Positions 5,815-11,359 of a stretch of DNA of 11,359 nt are shown here, piece by piece (the stretch's first letter is position 1; the number at the start of each line of letters is the position of its first letter). Both the position numbers and the translations under genes were made by a program. Under the pieces are notes generated by a model, which did not search any database, was not told the DNA's origin, and was given only the letters and a program-made list of their open reading frames with translations. Where the stretch lies: contig JABJES010000004.1 in NCBI GenBank assembly GCA_018663165.1, forward strand, positions 1-11,359, in the 5' to 3' direction. The DNA is from Rhodospirillaceae bacterium (GTDB lineage: Bacteria; Pseudomonadota; Alphaproteobacteria; UBA11136).

Positions 5815-6429
5815 TCAGGCACCGTTATTTTTTTTCCGCACCAGTGTGACAATCTCTCTTAAGTCCTGCAAGGTGTCTTCCAAAGGCTGGTCCGTATCGA
5901 GGATATAATCAGCGCGCTGACGCTTTTCCGCGTCCGGCATTTGGCTCTCCAGAAGATTTTTAAGTTTTTCAACTGTCATTCCAGGCCGTTTTAGAACCCG
6001 ACGCTCTTGCGTTTCTTCGGGCGCTGTAACCAGCAAGGTAGCATCAACGCGCAGCTCGCCAACGGTCTCGAAAAGGAGCGGAATATCGAGAACGACAACT
6101 TCCTCGTCCCGGCGCACAGCTTCATCGAGAAATCTTTTTTCCGCCGCCCGCACCAGAGGATGAAGAATGCGTTCGAGTATCGTCAGCTCTTCCGGTGAGG
6201 AAAAAACATGATATCCAAGCGCCTCGCGGTTGACGGCGCCGTCCACAATCAGATCCGGCACCACATCACCGAATGCCGCCTCCACCGCATCAACCGCCGT
6301 GCCGCCTTTGTTCAGTAATTTATGGACGATGGCATCGGCGTCATGAACCGGCAGACCCATTTTCCGCAAGGCGTCGGCAATCGTCGATTTACCCATGCCG
6401 ATCGAACCGGTGAGGCCGAGGACAATCAC
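5815..6429 (-). CDS. coaE: CoaE, dephospho-CoA kinase
   Basis: Catalyses the last step of coenzyme A synthesis, ATP-dependent 3'-phosphorylation of dephospho-CoA, in the cytoplasm. The 204-residue sequence starts with a P-loop, GSIGMGKS at residues 8-15. Further family motifs are DADAIVHKLL, the EALGYHVFSSPEEL region, HPLVRAA, and VVVLDIPLLFETV followed by a lid with RRVLKRPGMT and the DYILDTD stretch. Length is normal. The start is GTG at 6429 and overlaps the aroE stop as GTGA, so translation is probably coupled. Confidence 0.97.
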   Translation of the reverse strand: MIVLGLTGSIGMGKSTIADALRKMGLPVHDADAIVHKLLNKGGTAVDAVEAAFGDVVPDLIVDGAVNREALGYHVFSSPEELTILERILHPLVRAAEKRFLDEAVRRDEEVVVLDIPLLFETVGELRVDATLLVTAPEETQERRVLKRPGMTVEKLKNLLESQMPDAEKRQRADYILDTDQPLEDTLQDLREIVTLVRKKNNGA

Positions 6430-7283
6430 GCCGGGTCCCCGTCAATATCCGCCAACAAAAGATCGCGCAATTCAGCGCTCGCCTCGGGCATCGCCCCGAA
6501 CCAGGCCTCAAAGGCGGGGCGGGCCTGATGGATCAACATACCGAGCCCGTCAACCACCGGGTTCCCCCGCGCCTCAGCCGCCTCTAAAAGAGCGGTTTTC
6601 AACGGCGCATAAACGATGTCGTACACGGCGGCACTTTGCGGCAAATGATCAAGAGAAAGCGCCAGAGGCGCATTCCCAACCATACCCAAGCTGGTGCCAT
6701 TCACCAGAAGACCAGCCCCTGCCAGGGCCTGTTCACGGTCTTCCCACAAAACCACGTCGATAGTACCGCCCAGATCATCAGCGATCTGTTGCGCCTTTTT
6801 AGCCGTGCGGTTGGCGATCAGAATACGCCCGATTCCAGCATCAATAAGCGCCACGGCAATGGCCCGCACCGCACCGCCGGCACCAAGAATAACCGCGTGG
6901 CCCCTATCGGGCCGCCAATCGGCAAGGGTCTCGTGCAGATGAGTGATAAAACCAAAGGCATCTGTATTGCGGCCCTCAAGCCGCCCCGTCTCACCGACGA
7001 TGATGGTGTTGACCGCCCCGATCCGCCGCGCCGCATCGTCCGCCTCATCAACAAGGGTGAAGGCGGCTTCCTTGTGAGGGATCGTAATATTGACCCCGGC
7101 AAAACCTTGCCCGGCAAGCCCGCGCAAAATTTGTTCCAAGTCTTCAGGCCGTACGGCCAAGGGATCATAGCTGCCATCAAGACCGTATTTTTCAAGCCAG
7201 TACCTGTGCATCAAAGGCGAGCGGGAATGGCTTATCGGCCAACCGATAATTCCGGCTTTTATGGGTTTTTTATTTTCACTCAT
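6426..7283 (-). CDS. aroE: AroE, shikimate dehydrogenase (NADP+)
   Basis: Reduces 3-dehydroshikimate to shikimate with NADPH in the aromatic amino-acid (shikimate) pathway. In the 285-residue sequence the shikimate-binding SHSRSP is at about 18-23, catalytic Lys 71 is in NITIPHKEAAF, and Asp 108 is in NTDAFGF. The NADP-binding loop GAGGAVRA is at 134-141, followed by NRTAKKAQ, which binds the 2'-phosphate. Later come NGTSLGM and VYDIVYAPLKTALL, then DGLGMLIHQA. All key residues are present. The ATG overlaps the maf stop as ATGA, and its own stop overlaps the coaE start. Confidence 0.98.
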   Translation of the reverse strand: MSENKKPIKAGIIGWPISHSRSPLMHRYWLEKYGLDGSYDPLAVRPEDLEQILRGLAGQGFAGVNITIPHKEAAFTLVDEADDAARRIGAVNTIIVGETGRLEGRNTDAFGFITHLHETLADWRPDRGHAVILGAGGAVRAIAVALIDAGIGRILIANRTAKKAQQIADDLGGTIDVVLWEDREQALAGAGLLVNGTSLGMVGNAPLALSLDHLPQSAAVYDIVYAPLKTALLEAAEARGNPVVDGLGMLIHQARPAFEAWFGAMPEASAELRDLLLADIDGDPA

Positions 7284-7876
7284 GTGGCCACCACGCCTTG
7301 CTGTCGCAAAACCTTTAATAACGGCATAAGAGGAAGACCCAGAACGGTGAAAAAATCCCCCTCAACGGAGTCAAAAAGCTGGCTGCCCAGACCTTCAAGT
7401 TGATAGGTGCCGACCGATTGCAAAATATCAACTCCGGCCTTTTCAAGATAGTCGTCGATAAACCCATCACTTAAAAAGCGCATGGTCAATTCAGCCGTGC
7501 CTATATGGGACCAGATTTTTTCTTCATCATAAACCAGACAAAGCGCAGAGATCAGCTTATGTGTATGACCGCTTAAATCGTGAAGCTGGCGACGCGCCGT
7601 TTCTATATTTCCCGGCTTGTCGAACCACACTCCGTCGCATTCGAGAATCTGGTCAGCGCCGAGAACAAAACAACCGGGCGTTTTTGCCGCCACATCCCTT
7701 GCCTTGGCCTCAGCTAACGCCAGGGCGGCATCCTCGCAAGAGGCACTGGCATCTCTCATCTGCGTCTTTATCGCATCCTCATCGACGTTGCCGGGGACCA
7801 CCTCAAAGACAAGACCGGCCCCGGCCAGCACGTTTTTCCGCGCCGGGCTTTTCGACGCAAGGACAAGGGTCTTCAA
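7280..7876 (-). CDS. maf: Maf family nucleoside triphosphate pyrophosphatase (YceF-like)
   Basis: Maf proteins hydrolyse non-canonical or modified nucleoside triphosphates to monophosphates, in the cytoplasm. This 198-residue member has the substrate loop LVLASKSPARKNVL (residues 4-17; the usual SxSPRR is here SKSPARK) and the catalytic GADQILECDG with Asp 75. The KPGNIETARRQLHDLSGHTHKLISALCLV stretch follows, then YLEKAGVDILQSVGTYQLEGLG. The GADQ motif points to the YceF (7-methyl-GTP pyrophosphatase) subgroup rather than the dTTP/UTP subgroup, by family comparison. The start is TTG at 7876, with an AAAGG ribosome site 7-8 nt upstream; no ATG gives a full fold. It overlaps the ppsR stop as TTGA. 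Confidence 0.94.
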   Translation of the reverse strand: MKTLVLASKSPARKNVLAGAGLVFEVVPGNVDEDAIKTQMRDASASCEDAALALAEAKARDVAAKTPGCFVLGADQILECDGVWFDKPGNIETARRQLHDLSGHTHKLISALCLVYDEEKIWSHIGTAELTMRFLSDGFIDDYLEKAGVDILQSVGTYQLEGLGSQLFDSVEGDFFTVLGLPLMPLLKVLRQQGVVAT

Positions 7877-8691
7877 ATCTTGCCTTTCCCATGCCCTGAG
7901 AGAAGCTGGACAATCATCGTCGCTATTTCCTCAATCGAGCGCCGGGTGGCATCAATAACCGGCCATCCGTTTTGCTTGAAAAACTTTTTTGCCAACATCA
8001 CTTCCTTACGCACTGAATCAATGTCGGCGTAATCAGTGTCGGGATCGCGGTTATCAACAGAAAGGCGCGCGCGGCGGATCTGGACCAGAGTTTCCGGTTT
8101 TTTGGTGATCCCGATAATCAGCGGATTCTTGGCCTTAATAACTTCATCAGGCAGAGCATGGCCGGAAATAATAGGTACATTCGCCGCTTTAATTCCCCGG
8201 TTGGCTAGATAAAGACAGGTTGGGGTTTTTGACATTCGTGAGACACCGACCAGGATAACATCGGCCTTTTCAATCTCGCCTACGGATTGTCCGTCATCAT
8301 GCGCCATGACAAAATTCATCGCATCAATACGACCAAAATAATCCTCATCCATAATATGCTGACGGCCTGGTTCTTCCCGACTTTCGAGACTAAAATAACT
8401 GCCCATCGCAGCGATCACCGGGTTCAGTACCGCAATACAGGGAACCTCCAGCCGGGTACAGGCTTTTTCCAGACGACTACGGGTTTTCTTGTTGACCAGG
8501 GTATAGAGGACGATACCGGGATTTTTCTCTATTCCGGCAATCGCCGCATCAGTCTGGGCGCTTGAACGTACAAGACTCCAGATGTGTTCTTTAATTTTAA
8601 CGCCGGAATATTGCGCCAGACAAGCCCGCGCAACACTCAAAACCGTCTCGCCAGTCGCGTCAGAAACAAGATGAACGTTAAATTTCGCCAT
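7873..8691 (-). CDS. ppsR: PpsR-like pyruvate,water (phosphate) dikinase regulatory protein, DUF299
   Basis: A bifunctional serine/threonine kinase and phosphotransferase that switches PEP synthase or pyruvate,phosphate dikinase off and on by phosphorylating a Thr near the catalytic His, linking it to ADP and phosphate levels. The 272-residue sequence has the family N-terminus VHLVSDATGETVLSVARACL, the P-loop-like GVSRMSKT at 149-156, and GITKKPETLVQIRR near the C-terminus, then AKKFFKQNGWPVIDATRRSIEE. I chose the ATG at 8691; a TTG five codons upstream (8706) is unlikely. No clear ribosome site is seen. A DnaA-box-like 9-mer overlaps this start codon. In Caulobacter and Rickettsia the equivalent gene (RP001) borders the replication origin. 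It is the first gene of the leftward operon. Confidence 0.95.
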   Translation of the reverse strand: MAKFNVHLVSDATGETVLSVARACLAQYSGVKIKEHIWSLVRSSAQTDAAIAGIEKNPGIVLYTLVNKKTRSRLEKACTRLEVPCIAVLNPVIAAMGSYFSLESREEPGRQHIMDEDYFGRIDAMNFVMAHDDGQSVGEIEKADVILVGVSRMSKTPTCLYLANRGIKAANVPIISGHALPDEVIKAKNPLIIGITKKPETLVQIRRARLSVDNRDPDTDYADIDSVRKEVMLAKKFFKQNGWPVIDATRRSIEEIATMIVQLLSGHGKGKI

Positions 8692-8699
8692 GTGGATTA
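8691..8699 (-). other. DnaA-box-like site 1
   Basis: Minus strand TAATCCACA, one mismatch to TTATCCACA. It overlaps the ppsR start codon, so DnaA binding here could also affect ppsR expression. Confidence 0.55.
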
Positions 8700-8721
8700 T
8701 CGCCAAATCTTATGTATGTAA

Positions 8722-8730
8722 TGTGGGTAA
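8722..8730 (-). other. DnaA-box-like site 2
   Basis: Minus strand TTACCCACA, one mismatch to TTATCCACA, 31 bp (about three helical turns) from site 1 and in the same orientation. Confidence 0.55.
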
Positions 8731-8810
8731 AACACCATGACAGGCGTTTTGCTTTTTTTCATCCCGGTTCTTCATAAACGCTCTTTGAACTTTTACAATC
8801 AAAGATGAGT

Positions 8811-8819
8811 TTATCCCCA
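8811..8819 (+). other. DnaA-box-like site 3
   Basis: Plus strand TTATCCCCA, one mismatch to the consensus, facing the AT-rich block. A related TAATCCCCA lies at 8857-8865. Confidence 0.5.
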
Positions 8820-8913
8820 TGTCCCTGATAATCCGTAATCCAGATTTTTATTCTCTTAATCCCCATTTTTAGAAACCTGAAGCAAATAAGGATTAGGCAG
8901 CTTATATATCGTT

Positions 8914-9020
8914 TTATCCCGTGGTTATCCCTAAGAATAACCCGATGTAAGATTATCCTGAATAAATCATGTAAAAGAATGTGCACAATTAAAAATCCCC
9001 GATACCCACAGGTATCCACT
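8914..9020 (+). repeat. Series of weak DnaA-like boxes (TTATCC family)
   Basis: TTATCC recurs at 8914, 8925 and 8953, and related 9-mers ATACCCACA (9002-9010) and GTATCCACT (9012-9020) follow, all on the plus strand. Start-to-start distances of 11 bp (8914/8925) and 10 bp (9002/9012) put neighbours on the same DNA face. Several differ from the DnaA consensus at two or three bases, so they would be low-affinity sites if real. Confidence 0.45.
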
Positions 9021-9030
9021 ACAACAACCA

Positions 9031-9075
9031 CCTAATTATAATATTATAGATATAAGTAGTGTTCTTTTTAAAAAA
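9031..9075. other. Candidate DNA unwinding element with 12-bp palindrome
   Basis: The segment is almost all A and T. It contains the perfect palindrome TATAATATTATA (9037-9048) and a TTTTTAAAAAA run (9065-9075), and lies between the DnaA-like boxes and hemE. The TATAAT at 9037-9042 could also be the hemE -10, though no matching -35 is seen. Confidence 0.5.
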
Positions 9076-9090
9076 CCGAAATTCAGGATC

Positions 9091-10155
9091 ATGACGCCTT
9101 CCAAACAAACAGAAAAACAAACTTTCTCGGGAACAAAGCCACTCCTTCGGGTTTTGCAGGGTGAGCGCCTGGCTCGCCCGCCGTTTTGGTTGATGCGTCA
9201 GGCTGGGCGCTATTTACCTGAGTATCGGGAACTCAGATCAAAGGCGCGGGATTTTCTCGATTTGTGTTTTCGGCCCGATATGGCGGCTGAGGTTACATTG
9301 CAGCCTTTGCGTCGTTTTGGCATGGATGCGGCTATCCTTTTTTCAGATATTCTCGTTATTCCCTATGCTTTGGGACAAAAAGTTGAATTTCAGGAAGGAA
9401 GAGGACCGGTTCTTGAGCCGATTTCCAGTGTTGATGATCTGGCTGTTTTTGATGAAGAAAAATTCCACCAAAAACTTTCGCCGGTGTATGAAACCGTAAA
9501 TCGGGTGCGTGAGTCTCTGGATGAAAAAACCGCCTTAATCGGATTTGCCGGTTCACCGTGGACGGTGGCAACTTACATGGTTGAAGGGGGAACCAGCCGT
9601 GATTTTGCTAAAATAAAAACATGGGCTTACGGCGATCCTGATGGATTTGAAAAATTAATTAATCTTTTAGTTGATTCAACAACCCAGTATCTCAGTGCTC
9701 AAATTGATCATGGGGCTGAAGTTATTCAACTTTTCGATAGCTGGGCAGGGGTTCTCAGTGAACCGTTTTTCCGCCGCTTCGTTCTGGCACCAAATCGTGA
9801 GATCATCCGCCGCTTACGTCAAAAAACAACGGCAGTGCCGATTATCGCTTTTCCGCGTGGTGCCGGAACGCTTTATCCAGAATTTGCCAGAGAATGTGGT
9901 GCCCAGGCAATCGGTCTAGACACCACAGTGCCAACATTATGGGCGGCTGAAGAGATTCAGAAAATATGTCCGGTTCAGGGAAATCTGGACCCCATCGCTC
10001 TGGTTGCCGGTGGTGATATGATGCGTCGGGAGCTTGATGAAATTTTGCAAAATCTTTCCAATGGCCCTCATATTTTCAATCTCGGTCATGGAATCGTCCC
10101 CCAAACACCGATTGAACATGTGGAAGAGCTGGTGCGAATTCTACGTGAGGGTTGA
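9091..10155 (+). CDS. hemE: HemE, uroporphyrinogen decarboxylase
   Basis: Converts uroporphyrinogen III to coproporphyrinogen III by four decarboxylations, a cytoplasmic step of heme synthesis. The 354-residue sequence has RQAGRYLPEYRELR with the substrate-binding arginines R36 and R40, and FSDILVIPYALG with the catalytic Asp 86. Further family motifs are GFAGSPWTVATYMVEGG, FDSWAGVLS, FPRGAG and GLDTTVP, and finally NLGHGIVPQTP. Length is normal. The ATG at 9091 has AGGA only 2 nt upstream; no other start gives a better fit. It borders the putative origin and heads the hemE–hemH–hemJ operon. Its sense strand is T-rich. Confidence 0.98.
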   Translation: MTPSKQTEKQTFSGTKPLLRVLQGERLARPPFWLMRQAGRYLPEYRELRSKARDFLDLCFRPDMAAEVTLQPLRRFGMDAAILFSDILVIPYALGQKVEFQEGRGPVLEPISSVDDLAVFDEEKFHQKLSPVYETVNRVRESLDEKTALIGFAGSPWTVATYMVEGGTSRDFAKIKTWAYGDPDGFEKLINLLVDSTTQYLSAQIDHGAEVIQLFDSWAGVLSEPFFRRFVLAPNREIIRRLRQKTTAVPIIAFPRGAGTLYPEFARECGAQAIGLDTTVPTLWAAEEIQKICPVQGNLDPIALVAGGDMMRRELDEILQNLSNGPHIFNLGHGIVPQTPIEHVEELVRILREG

Positions 10156-11246
10156 TGATACAAAATAATTCCAGACCAAAAACCGCCATAATCTTGTTCA
10201 ATCTTGGCGGTCCAGATGGGCCAGATGCGGTCGCGCCATTTCTGTTTAATCTTTTTAACGACAAGGCAATTATCAGCGTCATGCAGCCTCTGCGCTGGCT
10301 TTTGGCAAAACTGATATCAAGACGCCGTGCCCCTGTGGCAAAAGAGATTTATGCTCATCTTGGTGATAAATCACCGCTTCTTGAAAATACGGAGGCTCAG
10401 GCGGCTGCCCTTGAAAAAACCCTCAATGGGGGCGGGGATGGCAGGGGCGATGATTGTGAGGATGGGTCTTTTCGGGTTTTTATAGCCATGCGCTATTGGC
10501 ATCCGTTCAGTGATGAGACGGCGGTAAAGGTGCGAGATTTCGAGCCCGATAAAATTATTCTGTTGCCGCTTTATCCTCATTTTTCGACCACCACCACCGG
10601 CTCTTCTATTGTTGATTGGCATCGCGCAGCGAAATCCGCCGGGCTTAATGTGCCAACCTCGGTGATCTGTTGTTATCCCGTTGAAGCGGGTCTTGCCCAG
10701 GCTATGGCGGGTCGGATCAAGCCGGGGCTGGATCGTGCCCTCAAAGAGATCAGCGCTCCCCCACGGCTTCTTTTTTCGGCTCATGGCCTGCCTCAAAAGA
10801 TCGTCGATAAGGGCGATCCTTATCCAGGCCAGATTGAGGCTAATGCGGCTTGTGTGGCAGCGGTTCTGGAAACCGATTTCCCCGGCCTCGACTGGACGGT
10901 CTGTTATCAAAGCCGGGTCGGACCTCTGGAATGGATTGGGCCGTCTCTGGATGATGAGATTGAACGGGCCGGAATTGAGGGGAAGGCGCTAGTGGTTTTC
11001 CCGATCGCTTTTGTTTCCGAGCATTCCGAAACTCTGGTCGAGTTGGACATTGAATATGCTAAAATCGCCGAGGCAAAAGGGGTGCCTGCCTATATCCGGG
11101 TACCGACATTGGGCGATGATCAGATATTCATTGACTTGCTAACTAGACTTGTTAAAAACATATTACCTGATGGTGGCTCTGTGATCCCGGCTTCCGGAGA
11201 ACGTTTTTGTCCGGCCAGTGCTGTTTCCTGTCCTTTGGCCCTTTGA
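10155..11246 (+). CDS. hemH: HemH, ferrochelatase
   Basis: Inserts Fe(II) into protoporphyrin IX to make protoheme. In the 363-residue form, FNLGGPDGPDAV is near the N-terminus and RYWHPF is at 113-118. LLPLYPHFSTTTTGSS follows, with FSAHGLP carrying the metal-binding His 210 and CYQSRVGPLEWIGPSL after it. SEHSETLVELDIEY carries Glu 292. Residues 91-105 are a Gly/Asp-rich insert. The tail has Cys 352 and Cys 359 in a CP-x5-CP pattern. Some alphaproteobacterial ferrochelatases hold a [2Fe-2S] cluster through C-terminal cysteines, but the three-cysteine tail of the human enzyme is not seen here. The ATG at 10155 overlaps the hemE stop (TGATG); a TTG one codon earlier is less likely. Confidence 0.97.
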   Translation: MIQNNSRPKTAIILFNLGGPDGPDAVAPFLFNLFNDKAIISVMQPLRWLLAKLISRRRAPVAKEIYAHLGDKSPLLENTEAQAAALEKTLNGGGDGRGDDCEDGSFRVFIAMRYWHPFSDETAVKVRDFEPDKIILLPLYPHFSTTTTGSSIVDWHRAAKSAGLNVPTSVICCYPVEAGLAQAMAGRIKPGLDRALKEISAPPRLLFSAHGLPQKIVDKGDPYPGQIEANAACVAAVLETDFPGLDWTVCYQSRVGPLEWIGPSLDDEIERAGIEGKALVVFPIAFVSEHSETLVELDIEYAKIAEAKGVPAYIRVPTLGDDQIFIDLLTRLVKNILPDGGSVIPASGERFCPASAVSCPLAL

Positions 11247-11273
11247 GCCAGAAAACAAGGTTTTATCGCCCTT

Positions 11274-11359
11274 ATGCAGAACTCATTGGCTGAATATTAC
11301 ACCCTGGTTGAGGCGTTTCATATTATTGCCATTATCGCCTGGATGGCGGGGATGCTCTA
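11274..11359 (+). CDS. hemJ: HemJ, protoporphyrinogen IX oxidase (5' end only)
   Basis: Only 28 codons are visible, and the frame runs off the window. The sequence EYYTLVEAFHIIAIIAWMAGML matches the first membrane helix of HemJ (UPF0093), including the conserved His that acts as a heme ligand in this family. HemJ oxidises protoporphyrinogen IX to protoporphyrin IX in the inner membrane, giving the substrate of HemH. The gene starts 27 bp after hemH on the same strand, as expected for a heme operon. No clear ribosome site precedes the ATG; the nearest purine run (AAGG) is about 12 nt away. Confidence 0.88.
   Translation, partial: MQNSLAEYYTLVEAFHIIAIIAWMAGML

Larger units (their letters stand above)
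8691..9090. other. Putative chromosomal replication origin (oriC)
   Basis: This 399-bp AT-rich gap lies between divergent ppsR (DUF299/RP001) and hemE, the position of oriC established for Caulobacter crescentus and Rickettsia prowazekii. Compared with the DnaA box TTATCCACA, it holds three one-mismatch 9-mers: 8691-8699 and 8722-8730 on the minus strand and 8811-8819 on the plus strand. Weaker relatives are at 8914, 8925, 8953, 9002 and 9012, several spaced by 10-11 bp, and a two-mismatch TTGTGCACA is on the minus strand at 8980-8988. A very AT-rich block at 9031-9075 would serve as the unwinding element. I saw no TTAA-N7-TTAA (CtrA) site and no GANTC site, so control of the Caulobacter type is not supported. 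No convincing gene lies in the gap. Confidence 0.7.

Noticed and set aside
1601..6429. Shared GTGATTGTC at the starts of smr and coaE as a regulatory element
   Set aside because: Both are GTGA stop/start overlaps followed by Ile-Val codons, common for N-termini; nine bases shared at two coding starts need no special explanation.
6636..7403. Plus-strand open frame of 255 codons
   Set aside because: It lies opposite aroE and part of maf, both with intact catalytic motifs.
8856..8871. Possible CtrA site (TTAA-N7-TTAA) in the origin
   Set aside because: TTAA at 8856 is followed after seven bases by TTTT, not TTAA; no other candidate was seen, and no GANTC site lies in the gap.
8759..9031. Minus-strand open frame of 90 codons inside the putative origin
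   Set aside because: It has a GTG start, Ile/Val/Leu-rich low-complexity content typical of translated AT-rich DNA, no ribosome site, and covers the DnaA-like boxes.
10371..10910. Minus-strand open frame of 179 codons
   Set aside because: It lies opposite hemH, whose motifs are complete; the frame shows no recognisable domain.
1..11359. CRISPR arrays, transposase genes or a phage module
   Set aside because: No regularly spaced repeats and no transposase, integrase or phage-like products were seen on either strand.

Overview
The window reads as alphaproteobacterial chromosome. The gene order hslU / Smr–mltA–tim44 / fxsA / secB / dnaQ–coaE–aroE–maf–ppsR / hemE–hemH–hemJ is the arrangement known around the replication origin of this class. 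In Caulobacter crescentus and Rickettsia prowazekii the origin lies between the DUF299 gene (ppsR-like, 'RP001') and hemE. No species can be named from the sequence alone.

Layout. At 1-416 is the 3' end of hslU (+). At 417-1034 is a more AT-rich intergenic island. It holds a small AT-hook/ribbon-helix-helix-like gene (-), a tRNA-Thr(UGU) gene (-) with a UUCG-loop terminator, a strong hairpin directly 5' of the tRNA, and two tandem palindromes matching the NrdR-box consensus with no ribonucleotide reductase gene in sight. At 1035-3677 is a leftward operon tim44-like–mltA–smr. fxsA and secB follow as rightward genes (3820-5048), convergent with a tightly packed leftward operon ppsR–maf–aroE–coaE–dnaQ (5057-8691), in which three consecutive junctions are 4-bp stop/start overlaps. 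A 399-bp AT-rich gap (8692-9090) separates this from the rightward heme operon hemE–hemH–hemJ (9091 to the window end, hemJ cut off).

The main result is that the 8692-9090 gap looks like the chromosomal origin, oriC. It is flanked by divergent ppsR and hemE, carries three 8/9 matches to the DnaA box plus a helically phased series of weaker TTATCC-type boxes, and ends in a very AT-rich segment with a 12-bp perfect palindrome next to hemE. Nearby gene orientation is largely that expected of leading-strand genes leaving this point in both directions. The second result is the orphan NrdR-type operator next to an atypical tRNA-Thr, with a further copy of the 15-bp motif on the far side of the tRNA.

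Functionally the window groups protein quality control and export (HslU, SecB, the Tim44-like protein, FxsA), peptidoglycan turnover (MltA), replication fidelity (DnaQ), cofactor and aromatic biosynthesis (CoaE, AroE), nucleotide sanitation (Maf), central-carbon regulation (PpsR) and the last steps of heme synthesis (HemE, HemJ, HemH).
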